64,000 nt of DNA from Citrobacter sp. 18056 (GTDB lineage: Bacteria > Pseudomonadota > Gammaproteobacteria > Enterobacterales > Enterobacteriaceae), in the NCBI GenBank assembly GCA_902706235.1, contig CACSJR010000014.1:1-64000 (forward strand), in the 5' to 3' direction. Position numbers and translations under genes: made by a program. A model generated the notes under the pieces. It did no database searches and was not told where the DNA came from. It saw nothing but the letters and a program-made list of their open reading frames with translations. Below are positions 46,381 to 59,817 of the stretch, in pieces. Each line of letters opens with the position of its first letter. Within the stretch, counting starts at the first letter, position 1.

Positions 46381-46782
46381 TTAAATCAGAAAATCATTAA
46401 GCGATTTACCGTTAGCCACCGCCTGAGCGATCGGCTTCGGCATTCTGCCCTGACCAGTCCAGGTTTTCTGCTCACCGTTGAAATCAGTGAAACGGTATTT
46501 TGCCGGGCGAGCCGCACGTTTTTTGCTGGTGCCTGTTGGCGCCGCAAGGTCACCCACCAGGTCATCCGGGGAGATGCCTTCGGATTTCATAAGTTCAAGC
46601 CAGGTATTGATTTTTTCCTGTTTCTCGGCCAAATTTTCGCGCAGACTTTCTTCTTCGCTACGTTTTTCTTCAGTCACGATCCTGAATTTTTCCAGCATCT
46701 CTTCAAGCACGTCAATGGAGAATTCACGCGTCATGGCGCGCAGGGTACGAATATTATTAAGTTTCTGTAACAGAGTTGACAT
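46381..46782 (-). CDS. stpA: H-NS paralogue, nucleoid protein and RNA chaperone
   Basis: 133 residues. The N-terminal dimerisation region LNNIRTLRAMTREFSIDVLEEMLEKF, a coiled-coil middle, and the C-terminal DNA-binding domain with the core TWTGQGRMPKPIAQ and KSLNDFLI are all present. StpA silences AT-rich genes, forms heteromers with H-NS and has strong RNA annealing activity. The order stpA-alaE-ygaC-ygaM-nrdH matches E. coli, which supports StpA over H-NS. Confidence 0.95.
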   Translation of the reverse strand: MSTLLQKLNNIRTLRAMTREFSIDVLEEMLEKFRIVTEEKRSEEESLRENLAEKQEKINTWLELMKSEGISPDDLVGDLAAPTGTSKKRAARPAKYRFTDFNGEQKTWTGQGRMPKPIAQAVANGKSLNDFLI

Positions 46783-47476
46783 ATATTATTTAAATTCCTT
46801 TCCACTGGCTAAAAATTGTTACTACGGGAACGATTGTATTATATGAGTGGATTATTTACCACCGCTGCACAGGTCTCTTTATCTCATAGTGATATTATCA
46901 ATATATATATTTAACGATAACAGCCCAGGAATACTTTCATATATCCGTAAACATTTAACGGTGACGACTGAATAAATACTGTTGATTTTATCTGTAGGCA
47001 TGCCTGACGGAAGGAAAACTCTTTCTTTACTGTCAGGCGATTAGCCCAGCCCACCGCTGAACAAGAAACTGAATAAACACCCACTTAAGATGAATAGAAA
47101 AACCACAGCACACCCAGAATAAACCACTTAAAAAATCAACATAAGAAGCAATAAACGCTGAATACATTTTGGATGTATGCCACAGGATAAAATTTTGCTC
47201 GCTCAACCAGCGCCACTGAAACAGCCTTGCCGAAAAATACAATTAAAACATTGAAAAGTAACAACAAAAACAACATCAGCAACAAAAATAGCGTTATGCA
47301 ATGAAAATCTCTCCACGCAGAGTATTTTATTAACAAAACGCGTATAAATAAAAATTTTGAGCTAATTGTTACTTTCAATCCAGATAGATATTCTATTCCG
47401 GAAAACAGAGCCAACCCAAAGCACTGTTCATAACGCTAAAAGCCCGTTTTTACCTCTTTCTTCAAGGAGCATACTG
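46783..47476. other. AT-rich interval between stpA and alaE
   Basis: Nearly 700 bases, strongly AT-rich. The stpA and alaE promoters should lie here. Two minus-strand frames (from 47242 and 47414) encode Leu/Phe-rich hydrophobic peptides, but they lack a Shine-Dalgarno and start at non-ATG codons. I see no repeat or RNA gene. Confidence 0.5.
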
Positions 47477-47914
47477 ATGTTCTCTGCGCAGTCTCGCCTG
47501 CGTCATGCGGCAGCAGACACTTTCGCCATGGTGGTCTACTGTTCCGTCGTGAACATGTTAATTGAAATTTTTCTCTCCGGTATGAGCTTTGAGCAGTCAC
47601 TTTCTTCGCGTCTGGTGGCTATCCCGGTCAACATTTTAATTGCATGGCCATACGGTTTTTACCGTGACTGGATGATGCGCTATACCCGCCGGTTGAGCCC
47701 GTCAAAATGGATGAAAAACCTCGCCGACGTCGTAGCCTACGTGACGTTTCAGTCGCCGGTGTATGTTTTGATTTTACTGTCGGTGGGCGCAGACTGGCAT
47801 CAGATTGCCGCTGCGGTAAGTTCTAACATCGTGGTGTCGATGATGATGGGCGCCGTTTACGGCTATTTCCTCGATTATTGCCGCCGTTTGTTTCGCGTCA
47901 GTCAGTACGCCTGA
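47477..47914 (+). CDS. alaE: L-alanine exporter
   Basis: 145 residues from the ATG at 47477, with AAGGAG 7 bases upstream. Four membrane helices are visible ([80 protein letters not shown]). It matches E. coli AlaE (149 aa), which exports alanine and is induced via Lrp. The frame continues upstream to 47366, but that part is not AlaE-like. Confidence 0.93.
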   Translation: MFSAQSRLRHAAADTFAMVVYCSVVNMLIEIFLSGMSFEQSLSSRLVAIPVNILIAWPYGFYRDWMMRYTRRLSPSKWMKNLADVVAYVTFQSPVYVLILLSVGADWHQIAAAVSSNIVVSMMMGAVYGYFLDYCRRLFRVSQYA

Positions 47915-47920
47915 CGCTGA

Positions 47921-48046
47921 TATACTCGAAACAATTCACGTTGCAGGCAGACGGCAACCCTGCGTATCCCGGGAGCTTACTCAAGTAAGTGACTGGGGTG
48001 AGCTGGTATAGCCAACGCACATGCGGCTTGAAGTATCACGAGTATA
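47921..48046. repeat. ERIC element
   Basis: A 126-bp palindromic element with ends TATACTCG and CGAGTATA and the core AGCTTACTCAAGTAAGTGAC-TGGGGTGAG, matching the enterobacterial repetitive intergenic consensus. Confidence 0.92.
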
Positions 48047-48080
48047 AATGCCACGACTGGCCAGACTGCCAGTCGTAGGC

Positions 48081-48425
48081 TTATAACCCGTCGCCAAAAA
48101 GTCCATTCAGAAAACGCTCAAGCGCAATGCGAGAGCTGAAGCCGTGCGGTATTCCATAATGCTGTTGCGCATCGCCGCCTAAATAAAGCGGAAACTGTTG
48201 ATAATGGTCGCAGGTTTTAATATCAGAAGCCGGGTCCGCCAGCATATTGCTGCGCTCTTTAAGGGCCGGATGAATGATAAGCGCCGTTCTGCCCATCCTC
48301 GCTTCGCGATTCACATAGACATAATTATCGCCACGGCGGTAGCCGTAAATTTTCTGCGTCACGTCGTCCATCGTGAAACCGACTTTTTCAAGAACGCGCG
48401 CTACCTCATCAGGTCGTAAATACAT
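48081..48425 (-). CDS. ygaC: DUF2002 protein YgaC
   Basis: 114 residues, the E. coli length: [20 protein letters not shown] at the start, [28 protein letters not shown] and the C-terminal [17 protein letters not shown]. It is cytoplasmic with unknown function, reported as Fur-regulated in E. coli. It sits between alaE and ygaM as in E. coli. Confidence 0.95.
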   Translation of the reverse strand: MYLRPDEVARVLEKVGFTMDDVTQKIYGYRRGDNYVYVNREARMGRTALIIHPALKERSNMLADPASDIKTCDHYQQFPLYLGGDAQQHYGIPHGFSSRIALERFLNGLFGDGL

Positions 48426-48585
48426 AGTGTTTCCTCGTTATCCTGTACAGCCACGCCACCTTACAGTATTCAGCATTAGCATCGCTTTCAGAAAAATCCA
48501 TAAACGGCTTAATAAGGCGTGATTCATCTCAGAGGAATGAAATCTGTCCTAGACTTAAAGTCACCGTTAATCAGGGGAGGATCCC

Positions 48586-48912
48586 ATGTTCAACAGACCT
48601 AATCGCAACGATGTAGATGATGGCGTTCAGGATATTCAAAACGATGTAAGCCAACTGGCCGACTCCCTGGAAGAGGTGCTAAAGTCCTGGGGCAGCGATG
48701 CCAAAGACGAATCGGATAACGCCCAGCGCAAAGCCAAAGCATTGCTGCGTGAAACCCGCGCCAGGATGCATGGTCGCACTCGCGTCCAACAGGCAGCGTG
48801 CGATGCTGTAGGATGTGCGGACAGCTTTATTCGTGATAAACCGTGGCAAACTGTGGGTGCCGCCGCTGCGGTCGGTATCTTTATTGGCGCGTTACTGAGC
48901 ATGCGTCGATAA
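48586..48912 (+). CDS. ygaM: ElaB/YqjD/DUF883-family ribosome-associated membrane protein
   Basis: 108 residues. A charged helical N-terminus (VQDIQNDVSQLADSLEEVLKSWG) is followed by the C-terminal helix TVGAAAAVGIFIGALLSMRR that anchors this family in the inner membrane. Relatives YqjD and ElaB bind ribosomes in stationary phase. AGGGGAGG lies before the ATG. Confidence 0.94.
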   Translation: MFNRPNRNDVDDGVQDIQNDVSQLADSLEEVLKSWGSDAKDESDNAQRKAKALLRETRARMHGRTRVQQAACDAVGCADSFIRDKPWQTVGAAAAVGIFIGALLSMRR

Positions 48913-48946
48913 TTAGCGCTTCGTGCTGATAATAAATATGCGTCCG

Positions 48947-48978
48947 CCCCGGCAGGCTTCTGGTCTGCCGGGGTTTTT
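48947..48978 (+). terminator. Terminator after ygaM
   Basis: CCCCGGCAG (48947-48955) pairs with CTGCCGGGG (48965-48973), then TTTTTATTTT. It reaches the stop codon of the convergent regulator gene. Confidence 0.9.
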
Positions 48979-50344
48979 ATTTTATCGCCTGGTAGAGCAT
49001 TTTCGCCTGCTGCTGCGCCATCGCCAGACTTGAGATATTGGTGAAGCTCATCAACAACCCCGATTCACCTTGGCTGTTGAGCCGCCAGTCGCTTAATGCC
49101 TGAACCGCAAGCCGGGCCTGACGCCCGCGGCGGGCAAGTTCGTGACAGTCCCCGTCTACGCTCATCACCAACTGAATACCCCCCTGCTGCGACACGACGC
49201 GAAACCCCTGCTCCGCCAGCGCCTGCTCCAGCCACTGACGTCGCTGGGCATAGTGTTGACGCATCTTTTTCAGATGTCGCCAGAAATGCCCTTCGCGCAT
49301 GAAATCCGCCATCGTTTGCTGCCACAACAGCGGCACGCCGCACGCCGCCAGCGACGCCTGCTGACGAAATGCGCCCACCTGTGGCAGCGGCACTACCAGC
49401 CAGGCGGTGCGCAGCGCGGGAAACATCGATTTGCTGAACGTTCCGGCGTAAATCACCCGCTGCGGTGCATCCAGGCTTTTAATCGGCGGTAACGGTTTAC
49501 CCTGATAGCGAAATTCGCTGTCGTAGTCATCTTCGATTACCCACGCTTCCCGGTGCGCGGCCCAGTCCAACAGCTGATGGCGGCGCGGGAGTGACAGCGC
49601 TACGCCCAGCGGGCTCTGATGCGCGGGCGTCAGCAGCGCAAAACGCGCATCCGGTGCCAGCCGCAGTCCTTCATCAATACGCATGCCTTCGCCATCCACC
49701 GGCACCGGACAATACGCGATGCCCTGACGGGCGATCAACGGGCGGATCAGCGGAAAACCGGGGTCCTCCAGCCAGATTTTATCCCCCGGCTGGCCGAGCG
49801 TGTTGAGGATCAGCGCCATCGACGCCGCATAGCCCGTGGTGATAAACACCTGTTCCGGCAGACACTCGATGCTTCGGGAAAAACGCAGGTATTCGACAAT
49901 CGCACTGCGCAGCGCCATTTCGCCGCACACATCGCCGAGCGCCAGATCGAAGCGCGTCTGAGTGCGCAGCCGCCGCCCCATCACCCGCGCCCACTGCGCA
50001 CGCGGGAACAGATCCAGGGCGGGTAGCCCCATCTGAAACGGTTGCGGCTCCGGCTGCTCACCGCCGTACCACATCGGTTCCGGCGCGGCGGGCCCTGGCA
50101 TCACGCCTGCACTGACAAACGTTCCTGCCTGCCCGCGTCGCTCCAGCCAACCCTGCGCCACAAGCTCACCGTAGGCGGCTTCCACCGTGGCGCGCGAGAC
50201 GCCAAGTTCCTGGGCGTAGACCCGGCTGGCAGGCAGCCGTTTGCCCGGCTCAAGTTCGCCCTGCTCAATGGCGGCTTTAAGCTGGCGGGAAATTTGCTGG
50301 TAGCGTGGTCCACGGGAGATGTCATTCATGGTCTGGTTTTTCAC
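48977..50344 (-). CDS. MocR/PdxR-type GntR regulator with aminotransferase domain
   Basis: 455 residues from a GTG (an ATG five codons later is also possible; neither has a good Shine-Dalgarno). Residues about 10-80 form a GntR winged helix (YQQISRQLKAAIEQGELEPGKRLPASRVYAQELGVSRATVEAAYGEL). The rest is an aminotransferase class I fold with the PLP lysine in VIYAGTFSKSMFPALR. MocR proteins sense PLP-linked ligands and usually control the divergent neighbour. Here that is the carboxymuconolactone-decarboxylase-like gene 70 bases away. It is inserted between ygaM and nrdH, where E. coli has nothing. Confidence 0.92.
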   Translation of the reverse strand: MKNQTMNDISRGPRYQQISRQLKAAIEQGELEPGKRLPASRVYAQELGVSRATVEAAYGELVAQGWLERRGQAGTFVSAGVMPGPAAPEPMWYGGEQPEPQPFQMGLPALDLFPRAQWARVMGRRLRTQTRFDLALGDVCGEMALRSAIVEYLRFSRSIECLPEQVFITTGYAASMALILNTLGQPGDKIWLEDPGFPLIRPLIARQGIAYCPVPVDGEGMRIDEGLRLAPDARFALLTPAHQSPLGVALSLPRRHQLLDWAAHREAWVIEDDYDSEFRYQGKPLPPIKSLDAPQRVIYAGTFSKSMFPALRTAWLVVPLPQVGAFRQQASLAACGVPLLWQQTMADFMREGHFWRHLKKMRQHYAQRRQWLEQALAEQGFRVVSQQGGIQLVMSVDGDCHELARRGRQARLAVQALSDWRLNSQGESGLLMSFTNISSLAMAQQQAKMLYQAIK

Positions 50345-50414
50345 TCAAAAGATGGCTCTCTTAAGCAGACCATTGTAGTGCTAAAGTTCTGCCATCGTTA
50401 AGAGGAGAAACCCA

Positions 50415-50846
50415 ATGACCACATTACGTCAGCCGTACTATGAACTGAGCCCTGAAGTCTATGCCGCCTTTGTGCAAGCAAGTAAAGCGCTTGAGCGCAG
50501 CGAGCTGGATCTGTCGTTGATTGAACTGGTGTATCTGCGCGTATCGCAGATTAACGGCTGTGCTTTCTGCCTGGAAATGCACAGTAAAGCGCTACGCAAA
50601 CAGGGCGTTGAGCAGGTGAAGCTTGACGCGCTGGCCGGCTGGCGCGTGAGTCAGCAGTTCTCCGACCGTGAGCGTGCGGCGCTGGCCTGGGCGGAAGATG
50701 TGACCGACATTGCCCGCACCCGTGCGGAAGATGCGGTTTATGAACCGCTGCTGGCATATTTCAGCGCGAAAGAAATCAGCGAATTGACCTTCGCCATCAG
50801 CTTGATGAATGCCTTTAACCGTCTCGCCGTCAGTATGCGTATGTAA
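50415..50846 (+). CDS. AhpD-like carboxymuconolactone decarboxylase family protein
   Basis: 143 residues. The AhpD/CMD core is clear: ELVYLRVSQINGCAFCLEMHSKALRKQG, with the C-x2-C redox pair and a following histidine, then LAWAEDVTDIA and EISELTFAISLMNAFNRLAVSM. Such proteins act as peroxidatic thiol enzymes or hydroperoxide reductases. AGAGGAGA precedes the ATG. Divergent from the MocR-type gene, which probably regulates it. Confidence 0.9.
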   Translation: MTTLRQPYYELSPEVYAAFVQASKALERSELDLSLIELVYLRVSQINGCAFCLEMHSKALRKQGVEQVKLDALAGWRVSQQFSDRERAALAWAEDVTDIARTRAEDAVYEPLLAYFSAKEISELTFAISLMNAFNRLAVSMRM

Positions 50847-50905
50847 TTTCAGTCAAAAAACCTCGCCCTCGCCACGCTCGTTAGCGGGGGCAAATCAATT
50901 CAAAA

Positions 50906-50953
50906 TAACTATATATTGTATGGTTGAAGTTTTTATTAACTACATCTAGTATT
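50906..50953 (+). promoter_or_regulatory. Paired NrdR boxes of nrdHIEF
   Basis: TAACTATATATTGTAT (50906-50921) and AACTACATCTAGTATT (50938-50953) both fit the NrdR box (acaCwATATwTwGtgt-like). They are 32 bases apart, three helical turns, the spacing NrdR needs. The ribonucleotide reductase operon should be repressed when (d)ATP is ample. Confidence 0.75.
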
Positions 50954-51027
50954 CCTTTTGAAGAGACACCCACACAACCGACGCTAACTTTCGCGCCGCT
51001 TTGTTATTTTAAACGGAAATACGAATC

Positions 51028-51273
51028 ATGCGCATTACTATTTACACTCGAAACGACTGCGTTCAATGCCACGCCACTAAACGTGCGATGGAATCCCGGG
51101 GCTTTGAGTTTGAGATGGTGAACATTGACCTCGATCCTGCCGCCGCTGACACCCTGCGCGAACAAGGATTCCGCTCTCTGCCGGTGGTTTTCGCCGGGGA
51201 AGAAAGCTGGTCAGGCTTCCGCCCGGACATGATCAACCGCCTGCGCCCTGAGGCGACCGCGGCTCGCGCATGA
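51028..51273 (+). CDS. nrdH: Glutaredoxin-like electron donor of the class Ib reductase
   Basis: 81 residues with the redox site C-V-Q-C at C11/C14 ([16 protein letters not shown]) and the thioredoxin-fold cis-proline region FRSLPVVF. NrdH reduces NrdE and is itself reduced by thioredoxin reductase. The stop overlaps the nrdI start by 4 bases. First gene of the operon; the NrdR boxes lie 75-120 bases upstream. Confidence 0.96.
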   Translation: MRITIYTRNDCVQCHATKRAMESRGFEFEMVNIDLDPAAADTLREQGFRSLPVVFAGEESWSGFRPDMINRLRPEATAARA

Positions 51274-51652
51274 GCACCCTCGTCTACTTCTCCAGCAGTT
51301 CCGAAAATACGCGGCGTTTTATCGAGCGTTTAGGGCTGCCCGCGGTGCGCATTCCGCTTAACGAGCGGGAGCGCATTCAGGTAGACGAGCCGTACATTCT
51401 GGTGGTGCCAAGCTACGGCGGTGGCGGTACGGCAGGCGCCGTGCCTCGCCAGGTGATCCGTTTTTTAAATGACCCGCATAATCGCGCGCTGATCCGCGGC
51501 GTGATTGCGTCGGGAAACCGAAACTTTGGCGAGGCCTACGCCCGCGCCGGAGACGTGATTGCGCAGAAATGTGACGTGCCTTATCTCTACCGTTTTGAGC
51601 TGATGGGCACCCCGCGCGATATCGATAATGTGCGAAAAGGAGTGAGCGAATT

Positions 51653-51680
<28 letters not shown>
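51270..51680 (+). CDS. nrdI: Flavodoxin-like NrdI
   Basis: 136 residues. FMN-binding motifs of the NrdI family are present: [40 protein letters not shown] and [14 protein letters not shown]. NrdI supplies oxidised flavin product to assemble the manganese-tyrosyl cofactor in NrdF. It overlaps nrdH by 4 and nrdE by 28 bases. Confidence 0.96.
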
Positions 51681-54770
<3,090 letters not shown>

Positions 54771-54775
54771 TCCTC

Positions 54776-54890
54776 TTCATATTTCAAGTTGCAGGTGCGT
54801 TGGCTGCATGCGCGCCCCCCTGTCACTTACTTTAGTAAGCTCCAGGGGATTTGCGCATTGGCCGCCCGCCTGCAACTCGAACTATTTAGA
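54776..54890. repeat. ERIC element
   Basis: About 115 bp with complementary ends (CATATTTCAAGTTGCAGG .. CCTGCAACTCGAACTATTT) and the core CACTTACTTTAGTAAGCTCC-AGGGGAT, the inverse orientation of the copy at 47921. Shorter in the middle than the full 127-bp form. Confidence 0.85.
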
Positions 54891-55060
54891 GGATTAAGCC
54901 ATATTTATAATGCAGTTATTTATAATCCTATCATTTCACCCCCAATTTCCCTCGCAGTAACAAAAAATATCAGCAAATTTCATGGGTGCTCAGCCCTTAT
55001 ATCATGGGGGCATCGCGCCTGTTGGCGCCGGAAATGCCCGCGTCATTAGGACATTGAGGG

Positions 55061-55088
55061 TTGTCTCAGATTCTGAGTATGTTAGGGT
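55061..55088 (+). promoter_or_regulatory. Probable osmoregulated proU promoter
   Basis: TTGTCT (55061-55066), 16-base spacer, TAGGGT (55083-55088), about 60 bases from the proV ATG. It resembles the known weak proU promoter of enterobacteria. The AT-rich tract at 54895-54975 and the start of proV would be the H-NS silencing regions. Confidence 0.5.
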
Positions 55089-55156
55089 AGATCCGGTCAA
55101 TTATTTTCATCAGGTAGCATATCGACATAATTAAATAACAGGAATCAGTTTATTGC

Positions 55157-56359
55157 ATGGCAATTAAATTAGAAGTTAAGAATCTTTATAAAATATTTGG
55201 CGAGCATCCGCAACGCGCATTCAAATATATTGAAAAAGGTCATTCGAAAGAACAAATTCTTGAGAAGACCGGGTTGTCACTTGGCGTTATGGACGCCAGT
55301 CTGGCCATTGAAGAAGGCGAGATTTTTGTCATCATGGGGTTATCCGGCTCCGGTAAATCCACCATGGTACGCCTTCTCAATCGCCTGATTGAACCCACCC
55401 GCGGTCAGGTTCTCATCGACGGTATTGATATTGCGAAAATATCCGATGCTGAGCTCCGTGAGGTGCGCAGAAAGAAAATTGCGATGGTCTTCCAGTCATT
55501 TGCGCTTATGCCGCATATGAACGTCCTGGATAATACGGCCTTCGGAATGGAATTAGCGGGCGTGCCACCGCAAGAGCGTCATGAAAAAGCCCTGGACGCG
55601 CTTCGTCAGGTGGGTCTCGAAAATTATGCTCACGGTTATCCGGATGAATTATCCGGGGGGATGCGCCAGCGCGTGGGTCTCGCCCGTGCATTAGCCATTA
55701 ACCCTGACATCTTATTAATGGATGAAGCGTTCTCCGCGCTCGACCCTTTAATTCGTACCGAAATGCAGGACGAGCTGGTGAAATTACAGGCCCGTCATCA
55801 GCGCACCGTTGTCTTTATTTCCCACGATCTCGACGAAGCCATGCGCATCGGCGACCGTATTGCCATTATGCAAAACGGCCGAGTGGTACAGGTCGGTACA
55901 CCGGATGAAATTCTGAATAATCCGGCCAATGACTATGTGCGCACCTTCTTCCGTGGCGTGGATATCAGCCAGGTGTTTAGCGCCAAAGACATTGCGCGCC
56001 GTAACCCAAAAGGGCTGCTGCGTAAAACGCCGGGCTTTGGCCCACGCTCTGCGATTAAGCTGTTGCAAGATGAAGACCGCGAATATGGCTATGTCGTTGA
56101 ACGCGGTAATAAATTTGTCGGTATTGTTTCCATTGACTCTCTGAAGGCCGCGCTGGCCGAGGGCCTGGGCATAGACGCTGCGCTGCTGGATGCGCCACTG
56201 CCTCTTGACGCTCAGACCGCGCTTAGCGAGTTGCTCTCTCACGTTGGTCAGGCACCGTGCGCGGTACCGGTCATCGACGAAGAACAACAGTACGTGGGCA
56301 TCATCTCCAAGAGCATGCTGCTACAGGCTTTAGATCGCGAGGGAACAAACAATGGCTGA
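55157..56359 (+). CDS. proV: Glycine betaine/proline ABC transporter ATPase
   Basis: 400 residues, the E. coli length. Walker [10 protein letters not shown], signature [15 protein letters not shown], Walker [13 protein letters not shown]-loop FISHDLDEA; two C-terminal CBS domains ([40 protein letters not shown]) that sense ionic strength in this family. It powers uptake of glycine betaine and proline under osmotic stress. It overlaps proW by 8 bases. Confidence 0.97.
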   Translation: MAIKLEVKNLYKIFGEHPQRAFKYIEKGHSKEQILEKTGLSLGVMDASLAIEEGEIFVIMGLSGSGKSTMVRLLNRLIEPTRGQVLIDGIDIAKISDAELREVRRKKIAMVFQSFALMPHMNVLDNTAFGMELAGVPPQERHEKALDALRQVGLENYAHGYPDELSGGMRQRVGLARALAINPDILLMDEAFSALDPLIRTEMQDELVKLQARHQRTVVFISHDLDEAMRIGDRIAIMQNGRVVQVGTPDEILNNPANDYVRTFFRGVDISQVFSAKDIARRNPKGLLRKTPGFGPRSAIKLLQDEDREYGYVVERGNKFVGIVSIDSLKAALAEGLGIDAALLDAPLPLDAQTALSELLSHVGQAPCAVPVIDEEQQYVGIISKSMLLQALDREGTNNG

Positions 56360-57434
56360 TCAATCGAATCCGTGGGCAACCACACCGGCGGCCGATAGCG
56401 CCGCACAATCAGGCGCTGCGCCATCTGCCGACGCCTGGGGCACACCTGCTTCTACTCCGCCTGCAAATGGCGGCGGCGCAGACTGGCTGCATAGCGCGCC
56501 TGCGCCAAAAGCAGAACACTTCGATATTCTGGACCCGTTCCATAAGACACTGATCCCACTCGATAGCTGGGTAACCAGCGGGATTGACTGGATAGTGGTG
56601 CATTTCCGTCCCGTGTTCCAGGGCATTCGTGTACCCGTGGATTACATTCTGGGTGGCTTCCAGCAGCTGTTGCTGGGTATGCCCGCGCCGGTGGCAATTG
56701 CGGTCTTTGCCCTGATTGCCTGGCAGATTGGCGGCGCCGGAATGGGTATCGCCTCACTGATTTCACTGATTTTGATTGGTGCAATTGGCGCGTGGTCTCA
56801 GGCGATGGTGACCCTCGCGCTGGTACTGACCGCCCTGTTGTTCTGCATCGTTATCGGCCTGCCGCTTGGCATTTGGCTGGCGCGTAGTCCACGTGCGTCG
56901 AAGATAATCCGGCCGCTGCTCGATGCGATGCAGACGACACCCGCGTTCGTGTATCTGGTACCTATCGTGATGCTGTTCGGTATCGGTAACGTGCCGGGCG
57001 TGGTGGTGACCATCATCTTTGCCCTGCCGCCGATTGTGCGTCTGACTATCCTCGGGATTAACCAGGTGCCAGCCGATCTTATCGAAGCGTCGCGCTCGTT
57101 TGGTGCCAGCCCGCGCCAGATGCTGTTCAAAGTGCAGCTGCCGCTGGCGATGCCGACCATTATGGCTGGTGTGAACCAGACCCTGATGCTAGCGCTGTCG
57201 ATGGTGGTTATCGCCTCGATGATTGCCGTAGGTGGTCTGGGACAAATGGTTCTGCGCGGTATCGGCCGACTCGATATGGGTCTGGCGACCGTCGGCGGGG
57301 TGGGGATCGTTATCCTTGCGATTATTCTCGACCGTCTGACTCAGGCTGCTGGCCGTGATTCCCGTAGTCGCGGCAACCGTCGCTGGTACACCACTGGCCC
57401 AGTAGGCCTGGTGACTCGCTTCTTCATCAAGTAA
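56352..57434 (+). CDS. proW: Glycine betaine/proline ABC transporter permease
   Basis: 360 residues (E. coli 354). A long soluble N-terminus rich in Ala/Pro precedes the membrane domain with the permease EAA-type loop [34 protein letters not shown]. It forms the homodimeric channel of ProU. It overlaps proV by 8 bases. Confidence 0.96.
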   Translation: MADQSNPWATTPAADSAAQSGAAPSADAWGTPASTPPANGGGADWLHSAPAPKAEHFDILDPFHKTLIPLDSWVTSGIDWIVVHFRPVFQGIRVPVDYILGGFQQLLLGMPAPVAIAVFALIAWQIGGAGMGIASLISLILIGAIGAWSQAMVTLALVLTALLFCIVIGLPLGIWLARSPRASKIIRPLLDAMQTTPAFVYLVPIVMLFGIGNVPGVVVTIIFALPPIVRLTILGINQVPADLIEASRSFGASPRQMLFKVQLPLAMPTIMAGVNQTLMLALSMVVIASMIAVGGLGQMVLRGIGRLDMGLATVGGVGIVILAIILDRLTQAAGRDSRSRGNRRWYTTGPVGLVTRFFIK

Positions 57435-57444
57435 TTCTGCATTT

Positions 57445-57466
57445 CCCGGCAGCCCTGCCTGCCGGG
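57445..57466 (+). terminator. Hairpin between proW and proX
   Basis: CCCGGCAG-CCCTGC-CTGCCGGG, 8-bp perfect stem without a T-run. It probably shields the upstream mRNA or sets the ratio of proX to proVW rather than ending transcription. Confidence 0.5.
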
Positions 57467-57497
57467 TCCACTCCCTGATACCTATAAAGGAACAACA

Positions 57498-58493
57498 ATG
57501 CGAAATAGCGTAATTTTTGCCACTGCGTTTGCCACCCTTGTCTCCGGTAGCGCGTTTGCCGCTGACCTGCCAGGCAAAGGCATTACCGTTCAGCCGGTAC
57601 AGAGCACCATTTCCGAAGAGACCTTCCAGACCCTGCTGGTTAGCCGTGCGCTGGAGAAACTGGGTTACACCGTCAGCAAACCGAGCGAAGTGGATTACAA
57701 CGTCGGCTATACCTCGATTGCCTCTGGAGATGCGACCTTTACCGCCGTGAACTGGAAACCGCTGCATGACGATATGTATACCGCAGCCGGTGGCGATAAG
57801 AAGTTTTATCGTGAAGGTGTGTACGTGACCGGTGCCGCGCAGGGTTATCTGATGGATAAGAAAACCGCTGAGAAGTACCACATCACCAAAATCGATCAGC
57901 TGAAAGATCCGAAGCTTGCCAAAATCTTCGATACTAACGGCGACGGTAAAGCAGACCTGACCGGTTGTACGCCGGGCTGGGGTTGTGAAGCGGTAATTAA
58001 TCATCAGATTGACGCGTACGGCCTGAGCAATACCGTGGTGCATAACCAGGGTAACTACGCGGCCATGATGGCCGATACGATTACACGCTTTAAAGAAGGC
58101 AAACCGGTGCTGTATTACACCTGGACGCCATACTGGGTGAGCGATGTGCTGAAGCCGGGCAAAGACGTGGTGTGGCTGCAGGTGCCGTTCTCCGCAATGC
58201 CGGGCGAGCAGAAAGATATCGACACCAAGCTGCCGAACGGTGCCAATTATGGTTTCCCGGTGAACACCATGCATATCGTGGCCAACAAAGCCTGGGCCGA
58301 GAAAAACCCGGCGGCGGCGAAGCTGTTCGCGCTGATGAAACTGCCTATCTCTGATATCAACGCCGAAAACGCGATGATGCACGAAGGTCATTCGTCAGAA
58401 GCCGATATCCAGGGTCATGTGGACGGTTGGATTTCAGCTCACCAGCAGCAGTTTGACGGCTGGGTGAAAGAAGCGATGGCTGCGCAGAAGTAA
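57498..58493 (+). CDS. proX: Glycine betaine/proline-binding periplasmic protein
   Basis: 331 residues with a signal peptide cleaved after SGSAFA. The binding region keeps the tryptophans of ProX ([36 protein letters not shown]). It delivers betaine and proline to ProVW. AAAGGAACAAC precedes the ATG. It ends the proU operon, followed by a strong hairpin. Confidence 0.97.
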   Translation: MRNSVIFATAFATLVSGSAFAADLPGKGITVQPVQSTISEETFQTLLVSRALEKLGYTVSKPSEVDYNVGYTSIASGDATFTAVNWKPLHDDMYTAAGGDKKFYREGVYVTGAAQGYLMDKKTAEKYHITKIDQLKDPKLAKIFDTNGDGKADLTGCTPGWGCEAVINHQIDAYGLSNTVVHNQGNYAAMMADTITRFKEGKPVLYYTWTPYWVSDVLKPGKDVVWLQVPFSAMPGEQKDIDTKLPNGANYGFPVNTMHIVANKAWAEKNPAAAKLFALMKLPISDINAENAMMHEGHSSEADIQGHVDGWISAHQQQFDGWVKEAMAAQK

Positions 58494-58502
58494 GCACGCT
58501 CT

Positions 58503-58534
58503 CAGGCCCGGCAGCACTCTGCTTGCCGGGCCTG
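58503..58534 (+). terminator. Terminator after proX
   Basis: CAGGCCCGGCA (58503-58513) pairs with TGCCGGGCCTG (58524-58534), 11-bp stem, followed by GATTTCC. Confidence 0.75.
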
Positions 58535-58632
58535 GATTTCCACTCACCGCACTATCCGACATCCTTCATTTTCCTTCTCCCCGCACTTATTGGTTATCAT
58601 TGCTTACCTGCAAAATAATCACTTAAAGAACA

Positions 58633-59817
58633 ATGACCAAAAAATCTCATGAGCTTAGCCCGGCGCTGATTGCGCTGATGTCCGTCGCAACCGGCCTTGC
58701 TGTGGCCAGTAATTACTATGCCCAACCACTGCTGGACACCATTGCCCGCGCCTTTTCTCTGAGCGCAGGACAAGCCGGTTTTATCGTCACCGCCGCACAA
58801 CTGGGCTACGCCGCCGGGCTGCTGTTCCTGGTGCCACTGGGCGATATGTTTGAGCGCCGAACCTTAATCGTTAGCATGACGTTACTGGCGGCGGGCGGAA
58901 TGCTCATTACCGCCTCCAGCCAGTCTCTTGCGATGATGATCCTCGGCACCGCCCTGACCGGCCTGTTTTCGGTGGTGGCGCAAATTCTGGTCCCGCTAGC
59001 CGCGACGCTCGCCAGTCCGGATAAACGCGGAAAAGTGGTCGGCACCATCATGAGCGGGTTACTGCTCGGCATTTTGCTGGCGCGAACCGTCGCCGGGCTG
59101 CTGGCCAGTCTCGGCGGCTGGCGCACCGTGTATTGGGTGGCGTCGGTATTAATGGTGCTGATGGCATTCGCCCTGTGGCGCGGCTTGCCGAAAGTGAAAA
59201 CGGAAACGCATCTGAATTACCCGCAGCTGCTGCGTTCCGTATTCAGCTTGTTTAAGCACGATAAACTCCTGCGCACCCGCGCGCTGCTCGGCTGTCTGAC
59301 CTTCGCTAACTTCAGCATTCTCTGGACCTCGATGGCATTTCTGCTGGCGGGCGCACCATTCCACTTTTCGGAAGGCATGATTGGCCTGTTTGGCCTGGCG
59401 GGTGCTGCCGGGGCACTGGGCGCTCGTCCGGCAGGTGGTCTGGCGGACAAAGGCAAATCACATCTCACCACCACTACCGGGCTGGTGCTGCTTCTGCTCT
59501 CCTGGCTGGCTATCTGGTTTGGACACGCCTCGGTGCTGGCGTTGATTGTCGGCATTCTGGTGCTGGACCTCACCGTGCAGGGCGTACACATCACCAACCA
59601 GACGGTGATTTACCGCGTGCAGCCAGAAGCACGTAATCGTCTTACCGCAGGCTATATGACCAGCTACTTCATCGGCGGAGCTGCCGGGTCGCTGATTTCG
59701 GCATTTGCGTGGCAGCACTGGGGCTGGGCGGGCGTTTGCCTCGCCGGGATGACAATGGCCGCACTGAACCTGCTGGTATGGTGGCGAGGTTTTCACCGAC
59801 AAGAAGCCGTTGTCTGA
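58633..59817 (+). CDS. Major facilitator superfamily transporter
   Basis: 394 residues with 12 hydrophobic segments. N-terminal MFS motif VPLGDMFERRTLIV between helices 2 and 3 and the second-half equivalent GARPAGGLADKGKSH. It lies between proX and mprA, where E. coli K-12 has the decayed ygaY gene; here the frame is intact. The substrate is unknown; relatives are drug or sugar efflux carriers. The 275 bases from its stop to mprA hold no gene I can support; the mprA promoter should lie there. Confidence 0.9.
   Translation: MTKKSHELSPALIALMSVATGLAVASNYYAQPLLDTIARAFSLSAGQAGFIVTAAQLGYAAGLLFLVPLGDMFERRTLIVSMTLLAAGGMLITASSQSLAMMILGTALTGLFSVVAQILVPLAATLASPDKRGKVVGTIMSGLLLGILLARTVAGLLASLGGWRTVYWVASVLMVLMAFALWRGLPKVKTETHLNYPQLLRSVFSLFKHDKLLRTRALLGCLTFANFSILWTSMAFLLAGAPFHFSEGMIGLFGLAGAAGALGARPAGGLADKGKSHLTTTTGLVLLLLSWLAIWFGHASVLALIVGILVLDLTVQGVHITNQTVIYRVQPEARNRLTAGYMTSYFIGGAAGSLISAFAWQHWGWAGVCLAGMTMAALNLLVWWRGFHRQEAVV

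Noticed and set aside
47136..47414. Minus-strand hydrophobic ORF of 92 residues between stpA and alaE
   Set aside because: TTG start without a ribosome-binding site, in AT-rich DNA that yields Leu/Phe-rich frames by composition.
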